Below, piece by piece: positions 57,041-64,000 of a DNA stretch of 64,000 nt. The position numbers and the translations under genes are program-made. Origin of the DNA: Albula goreensis (Eukaryota > Chordata > Actinopteri > Albuliformes > Albulidae); contig CM040758.1 in the NCBI GenBank assembly GCA_022829145.1, positions 13,848,628-13,912,627 on the forward strand, written 5' to 3'. The notes beneath the pieces were generated by a model. The model was not told where the DNA came from. It saw only the letters and a list, made by a program, of their open reading frames with translations, and searched no databases. How positions within the stretch are numbered: the stretch's first letter is position 1; each line of letters opens with the position of its first letter.

Positions 57041-57180
57041 TGTACCCGGGGAAATTGGGTAGACAGCTTCCCTACGCGTTCTGTAGCCAAATGATTCTCT
57101 TCATGCAGCATGCACAAGGGCTTGGACGCCTTCCACGTGAAGCACCGAGCACCCTATCCTGGTGTTGCAGGCAAAACATG
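57040..57180. other. Mixed-composition segment, possibly constrained
   Basis: CCCTACGCGTTCTGTAGCC and CTTGGACGCCTTCCACGTG stand out from the AT-rich flanks. A short stop-free stretch follows an acceptor-like TTCATGCAG near 57108, but no donor or protein match was recognised. Confidence 0.25.
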
Positions 57181-57559
57181 TACCTGTCACCTAAGCTTAA
57201 ACTTAACAAATGAAAACGCTTTTTCAATACTTAAGTCTCACTTTAGTTTTTGTACTGTTTTTGTGATGAACAACCAGTGATGTTTCTTGTTTGGACTTTC
57301 CCAGAAATGGCCTGTCGGCATGGATCGAAGTGCATTTTATTTCATTTTGTCTGTAATGCTGTGTTAAAGTGCCGATCTGTAGAATAGGCCACTTCTTTCC
57401 AAATCGTCACTATCTCTCTGATTGTACATAGTAAACATCTTGTGCTGTGTGGTAAAATGGCAATGAAAGATTTGAAAAAGGCAATCAGATAATCGCTACT
57501 TTAATAAGTAATGGTTAATGCTGTCTGAGTATGGTGTGAGTATTTACATGGTCAGGACA

Positions 57560-57930
57560 GCCTGATTGGTGGTTGTTGTTCTTTTAGTCCTCATACTCAG
57601 CTCTGAGAGTGTGGATTAGACCAGTTCACTACAGCGTACTGTAAAGCATGAATCCATTCCCCTGGCAACACCTGAAATATACCGCTCTTACACATTAGAA
57701 GGGGAGTCACATGCTGAAATCAATGTTTGCCTGCTTTCTATTCCGCCCTTACATTCCGAGGAGAAGGGTGATCCGTCTGTCTGTGCATTGATGCACAGTC
57801 TGGCAGCCCGCATGTTCATTTGGGATCCTGTGCCACACCTCTTTAACCTTTCAACAGCGCCGGTGTTTAAATATTTCCCTGTTTCTCAGATGGGAAGTGT
57901 ACAATACCCGATTGTTTCTGGCCCACTTTA
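57560..57930. promoter_or_regulatory. CNE-like block
   Basis: GTGGATTAGACC, CTACAGCGTACTG, CCCTGGCAACACC (RFX half-site-like), TATTCCGCCCTTACATTCCG and CAGCGCCGGTGTTTAAATATTTCC give a dense mixed-composition segment with retained CpGs. Confidence 0.4.
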
Positions 57931-57964
57931 ACTGCCTGTTTCATTTCCCAGCAGAACAGAGTCT

Positions 57965-58025
57965 GCACACACAAACACATGCACATGCACATACACATGT
58001 CACACCAACACATGCACATGAATGG
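57965..58025. repeat. Imperfect (CA)n
   Basis: CACACA with CATGCA units. Confidence 0.9.
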
Positions 58026-58029
58026 AAAC

Positions 58030-59390
58030 CCCAAGCTTTTAATCATGCATCACATTATGTCACACCCAACACCCAGTGCATTATAAGTATTCTGCATTTT
58101 GTATGTTCCTACAGCAAGAGGGAAAAATCCTGCAAGCAGTTTAAAGCCCAGTATGATCAGCTTGTCCTGTGCTCATACTCTGTCAGATCCTGTTTAATCA
58201 ATCTGTCTTTGGAGCGAAGCCTCCTATGGACCTTCACAGGCCATCTGTAAGAGCGTTAGTTAGCATCGCACATGCTCTCGTAGCACCTGGCAGCTCTATC
58301 AGAGACCAAAGCCAGCTGTCTGATGCTGCGGTCCCATGCAGAGTTCCTTAGACCTCCCTGTGACAGAGTGTGGGGATGGAGGTGAGACGGGAGCACAGTG
58401 ATAACGAGCGTGGGGAGGAGGTGGAAAGTGCATAAGGGCTCATAAGGGAAGCAGCACCCACCCTAGGGTGCAGTTAGCTGCCATCTCACCTCTGCATAGC
58501 AAACTTTCTGCACCTCAGGAAGGAAGTAAGTTCCTGAGGAAGGCGGGCACTCGAGAGTTCAGTCTGGCCCAGTGTGGCATTTAACAGCCCCCATTTCACA
58601 ATAAAATAGGCCATAGAGTTTTAGTCTCCATGTAGAGTTCTGCTATCTGTGGATGGGTAGGGGGTGTCACTTTGCTGTCTGGACATGCTGTATTAAAACT
58701 GAAAACTCATTGGGCTAATGCTGTTTTCAGTGAGACATTACCAGTGTAACACATAAGTCTGGTTTGCATTTGCAGTGAGTATTGAAACACATTTGGGTGG
58801 AAATAAAATGAAAATATTTTAAAAGGAAGTAACAGACCTTGAGATTTATTTTTTACTCTTTTGTTAAAATTTCAATTAAAATTAAAATGTATTTTTCCAG
58901 AAACAATCCCTTTCATACCCAGGATCACATTGGACACAGTGACTCAAATTAGTTTAAAAAGCAAGTGAACGAGGAGAAAAGAGGGAACGAATTGTTGCAA
59001 CATTGTCAAGGCTAAAAATAGAGGCAGGGTCAGTGTTGGTCAGTGTTTGTGGAGCGAGGTTCTGAATTGCGTGGCTGAATAATACAGTGTATCCCATTGT
59101 ACTGTTGATTCATGCAGTTTCCTTTCTAGCCCACACACACAGAGCATCGCAATGTGCATTGGGGAAGTATTCGTGCCAGTCCAAACACCTCCCCCTGTCT
59201 TCTTCCTTGTCCACAACTCAATAACAGTCGCAAATAAGAGTTGATGCACTAGTTGCTCTCTCTCTCATATCCAGTAGCCAGACCGGCGCAATACTTGGTT
59301 TTATTTTTAGAAGCATTTAAACACTTTACTTGCTCTCAGATAGCGCTCCTGACAGGTTTCAGTGCAACAGCAGGCAGGCAGCGTTCAGTC
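58030..59390. other. No gene seen; mixed DNA
   Basis: 58240-58570 is of mixed composition (GAGCGTTAGTTAGCATCGC near 58251, AGGCGGGCACTCG near 58542) and may be constrained. The remainder is AT-rich. No exon or repeat family recognised. Confidence 0.4.
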
Positions 59391-59429
59391 TCAGCTGAAA
59401 AATAAATTGCTATTGTTTTTTTTTTTTTT

Positions 59430-59790
59430 TTTCTGCGGAAAGGCTTGAACTTGCATATGATCCCCTAGCGGAGTTAGTAGCTGCAGGTGGTGTGTGCCTG
59501 ACAGGGTGGGATCATGCTTGGCGACAGAGCAGCCCGCCTGCGCGTTTATGCTGGAGATGGCCCATAAGGGCAGAGGATGCGTGTGGATTCTGCCCTCGTC
59601 TCTCTCGACACTCAAAGTCATTTCCGGTTGGCTCTTGTAAGCAACACCCGCTCTGATATTGCTCTACCCAGAGGCTCTGACAGATACACGGCTCCCCCGA
59701 GGTGTCTGATGAATTGTGTCACCTCGCCTGCCTGCAGGCACAAATAAGCACACGCCATGACCATGGGCTCCATGATGGTAGGGCCCCACC
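59430..59790. promoter_or_regulatory. CNE-like block
   Basis: After a T-run at about 59419-59432: CTTGCATATGATCCCCTAGCGG, CTGCGCGTTTATGCTGG, GCTCTGATATTGCTC and GATGAATTGTGTCACCTCGCC. Many CpGs retained and an octamer-like GCATATGATC. Open frames on the minus strand are not recognisable. Confidence 0.42.
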
Positions 59791-59796
59791 CCTGCC

Positions 59797-60009
59797 CACA
59801 CACATACACTTACACACACACACAATACACACCCAAACACACTCACCCATATTTACACACATAAACACAAACTTACACACAAACGCATGAATACACCTAC
59901 CTACACACGCGCGCACCCATACAAATATATGCACAATCCAAATAAATCACACATGCACGCACACACATATACACATCCATACGCACACATACACACACCT
60001 GCCCACACA
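59797..60009. repeat. CA-rich low-complexity region
   Basis: About 210 bp of interrupted CA repeat with TACA, CGCG and CATG units; it yields H/T-rich or C/V-rich frames that are artefacts. Confidence 0.92.
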
Positions 60010-60084
60010 ATGCAGTTACATGGGTATAAATGTCAGAACATGAAAATTTTCATTTGTGATATACATTATTTTAAAGGTATTTTT

Positions 60085-60420
60085 ATTTTATGTAATCAAT
60101 AATTAACATTGCAGTTAAAGCTTGCCAGGGCTGTGATACATTCAGAATTTGCACGGTGATGGATATCAAGGAGGGACGGGTGTTGAATCGGCACGCATGA
60201 AAGTGTGAGCTTGGAAATATTATCCTGCTGGTAATTATGCGCCAAATGCCTTCAGCATTATGAAATCTGTTTTTGTTTTTTGTATTTACGGGGATTTGGA
60301 TTTGCATGAGTGAGTTTGCATCTGCTGGTCTTTCAGATGCAGGAGATTCGGGCCCAGGTCCAGCAAAGCCCATTTGCTAATCAGGAGGCATTGTTCACAC
60401 TCCACTTTTCCATTCATGCA
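60085..60420. promoter_or_regulatory. Strong CNE-like block
   Basis: Starts with TAATCAATAATTAAC at 60093, then GGTGATGGATATCAAGG, AATCGGCACGCATG, GGTAATTATGCGCC and CAGCATTATG. Homeodomain-type cores and retained CpGs over about 250 bp, without an open frame of interest. Confidence 0.45.
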
Positions 60421-60559
60421 AGTTGGTAATTTTTTTTCATTTAGACTCATTTATCACCACTTTGTTTTAACGGGTATCATCCCGATCATTATGTAACCCG
60501 GTCGTGTACAATACTTTTGTGAAACAATTTTTCTCATGGCATTAATATAGTGATATTAC

Positions 60560-60720
60560 AGGGTATGGGCCAATGGTGTATTAAAATGGTTAGGAAACTG
60601 GGCTTGAAACTAAGAGGTTGCAGGTTCACTTCCTGTGTAGGGCACTGCTGTTGCACCCTTGAGTAAAGTACATGTAAATACCCATACATGTAAATAATAT
60701 GTAACACAACTAGAATGTGG
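60560..60720 (+). mobile_element. tRNA-headed SINE, forward, 3' degraded
   Basis: A-box-like TGGTGTATTAAAATGG, GGGCTTGAAACTAAGAGG, B-box-like GCAGGTTCACTTCC (60629-60642), then GGCACTGCTGTTGCACCCTTGAG. The AAGTACATG..TACATG part follows but the L2-like tail is not clear. Confidence 0.75.
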
Positions 60721-60879
60721 GTGGCTTACCCTCAGGCTACCTGCCATTTTAAGTCAATGAACACTCTCATTATTTTGAATACTGAACTGTGGTCAGTTTC
60801 TGACCTTCCTAAATGGAGACAGCCTTTTCCCTCCATGTCTTGACTTACTCAAAACTCCTCTGATGAAATGGAGGAGGCT

Positions 60880-61385
60880 GGTGTAGAGAATTAATGGCAG
60901 ACTCATTCTGTGAGCGTGTTGTGTTTACACCTCTAATTTGGAGTATTAACCCTGAAATATTTTAGGCATGCTTGCCAGGTGCCATTATTAATGCTATCCA
61001 TCATAATCTGAGCCACCCATATTTAGCGTGGTCTAATTATTAGCCTTTTGAAAAAAAAAAAAAATAATAAGTCAAAGATGTATTTGTTTTCTTAGCTTGG
61101 TAGGCAAATTACATTTTCCACCTTCTCATCGGCTTTATTGTGATGAATTAGCCGGCCCAACTGTGGTCTGTCGTCATGGGAATACACACGTCTGCCTCTT
61201 CCCTCCCTGCTGGCTCACATTTCTGGGGGCCCAAAGCACGGCCTCGCGACGGTTATGGCGGTACAGATGCGGAGTGCGACGACAGACGAAGGAGCATTAC
61301 TTTGGAAGAAAGAGTGTACGTCATTTTGCAAGTACAAGCGCAGCAACACCAAGCTGCTAAAAATACAGACCGGTACAAATAAAAA
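60880..61385. promoter_or_regulatory. CNE-like block
   Basis: CCATTATTAATGC, GTGGTCTAATTATTAGCC, then after an A13 run GGCAAATTACATTTTCC, CATCGGCTTTATTGTGATG and AATTAGCCGGCC. 61235-61300 retains many CpGs (GGCCTCGCGACGG, TGCGGAGTGCGACGACAGACG). Two overlapping open frames (87 and 68 codons) are not recognisable. Confidence 0.42.
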
Positions 61386-61539
61386 AAAGTTTTATCCGCA
61401 GCACTTGTAACTCTCAAGACTTTGCTTTCCTGACTTCCTTTAAAATGATTTATGGAGGTTATTTTATCTATTTATTTATTTTTCCTTTTGCACTTTTGGA
61501 TTCATCTGTCAAGCTTTCTTGGCTAATTGCAGTTGGTTT

Positions 61540-62130
61540 CAGGAAAATCAGGGTTATGACAGCAAGAGACATTCTATCTGTGGAAAGGCTGTTTGTTGTT
61601 GTTGTTCACAGTCAGCAAAGTCAACAAATGATCAGCTCTTCCAAAGCTTTTTGAGAAGCCCACCTCTCCTTATATGTGCTCCAGCAGTACATGTCAGGAG
61701 AAATAAAAACTCAAACCTTCATCTCTGTCTCTATCTTGTTCTGTCTCTTTCTCTTTCCCCTCCACTGCAGCTTAGAGACCTTGAGCACGTTAATGGAGTT
61801 ATGTGCTGGTACATGCCACCTCAAAGCACCCGCCCATTGTCCTCGGTGCCATTCCCTGCATCCTCAGCCCCAAACTAGATTTCATTTCAGAAGTAATCCC
61901 TGTCTGGAGGGCTTTTAGAATCAGAGTAGGCCCCGTGTCCCGCACGCTGGAGCAACTGCTCCTCCTGTACGGTGATTTATTCAGGTAATATACTCTCATC
62001 AACACCCTTAATAAGATTCCCTGGTGCAGAGTCCGGGAGGGAGAGGTTATGGGATTAGGTAAACATGCTTTTTAATCAAAGGCCCATTTTTAAATGCTCT
62101 GGTTTCATTATCATTATCTATGCTTTTCCC
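61540..62130. promoter_or_regulatory. CNE-like block containing a possible exon
   Basis: Contains the exon-like segment 61891-61984, then CTTAATAAGATTCC, GGGATTAGGTAAACATGC (forkhead-like TAAACA), TTTTTAATCAAAGG and TTTTAAATGC. The 3' part is typical of enhancer-like constraint. Whether the 5' part is coding is unresolved. Confidence 0.4.
61891..61984 (+). other. Exon-like segment, 94 bp, unproven
   Basis: Follows an acceptor-like TTTCATTTCAG (61880-61890) and ends at CAG before GTAATA (61985). One frame is open over 30 full codons and gives a leucine-rich C-terminal part (..RTLEQLLLLYGDLF). The frame has 2 nt at each edge, so it would be a phase-shifting exon. No partner exon was found within the window and the protein was not identified. 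A constrained enhancer is the main alternative. Confidence 0.2.
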
Positions 62131-62159
62131 CCCTTCTTTTTCCTTTTTTTTTTGGTCAC

Positions 62160-62740
62160 AGGCGCTCAGAGTAATGGGGTTTGGGCCTGTAGTGTCTCCT
62201 TATCCTGAGATGAGAAAAAGGAGGAAGCTAAAGTATGGTGTATACAGTGGGGTCCTCAGAGACAGATTTAACGGTAATGGGGAGCAGGTGGGGGGGAGGC
62301 GTAGGCTTTCCATCAACACAGCATGACGTCACGGGCGGCTCCTGCTGTAGATTAGCCAGGATGTCTTTCGCTGGTCTCTTTCTCTCTCTCTCTCCCTCAT
62401 CACTGCCATCTCATTTGGTTCCCTTATTGATTGGTTTTGATTTGAAGGGGAGGGGAATGACATCAGCATCTCAGACGTCAAGCACTCTTGGGAAGAGCCG
62501 ATGCTTGAGGGGAGGTTTAAACCAGTGGGCATGTGAATGCCGTTCAGAGCCTCCACCCCATTCCGCTCATTTCACAACGCAACATCCATCTGTTTAGCTT
62601 CTCTTGACTTGACGCATATCACTCTGAGGCAAAGGCTGATGAAATTTGTCCTTAAATGGGCTTTGGGTAGAATTGCAGGCGAAGCAGTAATACAAACCGC
62701 TTCAGGTGAAGTCTTTATTTCTATAAGAGAACCCTGATCC
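62160..62740. promoter_or_regulatory. CNE-like block
   Basis: Preceded by a strong acceptor-like pyrimidine tract ending GGTCACAG (62161). Contains AGATTTAACGG, GCATGACGTCACGGGCGGC (a CRE-type TGACGTCA at 62324-62331), CCCTTATTGATTGG and AATGACATCAGCATC. Several CpGs retained. No recognised coding sequence in the overlapping frames (62120-62326, 62235-62597). Confidence 0.4.
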
Positions 62741-62749
62741 TGACGCATC

Positions 62750-63400
62750 TGCTGTCTCCTCTGGGTCTGCCGATGTAAATGATTTATTCATTTATGTATG
62801 TGTAATGAATAAGTGAAAGGGTGCAAAGAAGAATAGTTTCATTTTTTTTTTACTCAGGCAAGGTATACAAGAGAAAAGATGTATTCACTTCAAAATTTCA
62901 GTTCAACATATTTGCCATTCATAGACTGTAGCAGCAGAGCAACATTTGGCTAGACATGCTGTGTGCAATTTTTAGCTTTGGAATCTCTGAAGACAACAGT
63001 GTTGACCTGTTTTAAAGCTACCTACTGCGGCTCTTTAAAATTATCACAAGCAGTGCTGTACATTTGTCAGTCAACATGTATACATAGTTGGGGCATACAG
63101 TTGATTGACAATTTTCAGGAAATACAGTCACATGTTTGTTTGAAAATGCACCCCTAAGGGAAAGCATTTAGTGAGACACAATAAATATTCCTCTCAAGAC
63201 CCACTTCCAAATCAAAACCCTAGAGACCCTCAGTATGACTGTCTGCACCACTTTCCTTGTTATTTTTTTTTTACTTGTTGAACAAAACTCAGTGCCATTT
63301 CATTCCAGCAGTCAAAATCATAACCTCAAAACACTAAACAGTAATAAAAAAGGAGCTGAAAAACGAAGAGTAAACACATTCTTGGCTGAGGAGGTAACTC
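62750..63400. other. No gene seen
   Basis: AT-rich DNA with T runs near 62843 and 63266. No feature recognised. Confidence 0.5.
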
Positions 63401-64000
63401 AGTAAAATGGAGAAAGAAATGCTAAGTGACCTCAGGCCAACCTTTTCCCTCCCACACGGTCCCACAGCACTCCAGCCCTTTATTTTAGTGAAAGGCTATT
63501 TTACTACTGTACTCGTACCGCTCCTTCGCCTTGCTGGCCCTGACGTGATAATCAGCCCTCATTCCAAGCCTGATCACTGTGCCCCTCTGTTTGATTTGGG
63601 CCATGTGATGCGTGGAGGGACAAAAAAAACACACGGCCAGAGACCTTTTCTTGCGTGTCAGCTAAACTTCTCTCGTTTCACGTTTGGGGATCGTGTTTAC
63701 CCCCTGATTTCCCCTGATATGTGTCCTGGGACAGACAGGAAATGAACAATTTCATGGGCAGATGCAGAGGTTGATTGACAAGCCTTCCCATGCACTTTTC
63801 CTAAAGAATCCAAGTAGCAGACCCCTAACTTAAAGGCTCAGCACCAGGACAACAGAATCACAAATGCAAATGATGATCCCTGTCAGGCTTGTTTTTCATA
63901 CAGTCACTGTGCATTGTAAGTAAAGGTCTTTTTCAGAGTGAACATTTTTTTTTTTTTACACACTGAGCATTACATCAAGAGAATCATTAAACCCCCACCT
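63400..64000. other. Mixed DNA, weakly CNE-like at 5' part
   Basis: 63500-63740 has CpGs (CTCGTACCGCTCC near 63509, CCTGACGTGATAATCAGCC near 63539) and a GATAATCAG core. A 112-codon open frame (63407-63745) covers it without a recognisable domain. The end of the window is AT-rich with a T13 run near 63947. Confidence 0.3.

Noticed and set aside
61891..61984. Assignment of the exon-like segment to a named protein family
   Set aside because: The leucine-rich end is suggestive but too short to identify, and no neighbouring exon supports any family.

Overview
The window looks like vertebrate nuclear DNA, most likely from a ray-finned fish. It has long (TG)n/(CA)n microsatellites. It has several diverged copies of a tRNA-headed SINE whose body and tail resemble the widespread fish consensus (head, 'CAGCTGTATAAATGGAT'-like core, 'TCTGGATAAGCAC..CTGCTAA'-like tail). 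It shows homopolymer A/T runs and no bacterial-style gene packing. The species cannot be named from this sequence.

I find no protein-coding gene I can support. The longest open frames are 190 codons (minus, 42346-42918, running through an (AAT)n repeat) and 188 codons (plus, 49311-49877, starting inside a (TG)n repeat). Neither resembles a known protein. The other open frames are scattered, short and overlap on both strands, as expected by chance. No rRNA, snRNA or free-standing tRNA gene was recognised; tRNA-like sequence occurs only inside SINEs. There is no CRISPR array or prokaryotic operon.

The window instead alternates AT-rich, repeat-bearing stretches with blocks that look like conserved non-coding elements (CNEs): mixed composition, retained CpGs, many TAATTA/ATTAAT homeodomain-type cores and octamer-like sites, and no open frame. 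The densest blocks are 2480-2680, 4455-6480, 7780-8640, 10185-10550, 12050-12720, 13640-14940, 27150-27730, 34250-34720, 36420-36630, 37530-39850, 41100-41500, 51000-51720, 57560-57930 and 59430-62740. The working interpretation is a regulatory gene desert, or the inside of one or more very long introns, next to a developmental regulator. This is inference and rests on composition, not alignment.

From left to right: 1-2.4 kb is plain AT-rich DNA. 2.5-17.5 kb is rich in CNE-like blocks, with one 88-bp (TG)n. 17.5-25 kb is mostly plain, with a 23-bp palindrome and a long hairpin. 25-27.7 kb has a MITE-like repeat, a 31-bp tandem array of X-box-like sites and a G-quadruplex motif. 28-34 kb is AT-rich, with three reverse-oriented SINE copies and a juxtaposed acceptor/donor that matches a recursive splice site. 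34-41.5 kb is again CNE-like. 41.5-50 kb holds local duplications, many microsatellites, SINEs and a Tigger-like transposon end. 51-64 kb alternates CNE-like blocks with CA/TG repeats.

The observations most worth checking are the recursive-splice-like site at 30664/30665, the three periodic X-boxes at 26618-26693, the hairpin at 24867-24987, the CACCT/AGGTG stem-loop at 41175-41203, the p53-like palindrome at 22988-23014 and the CpG-retaining CNE-like block at 5098-5180.
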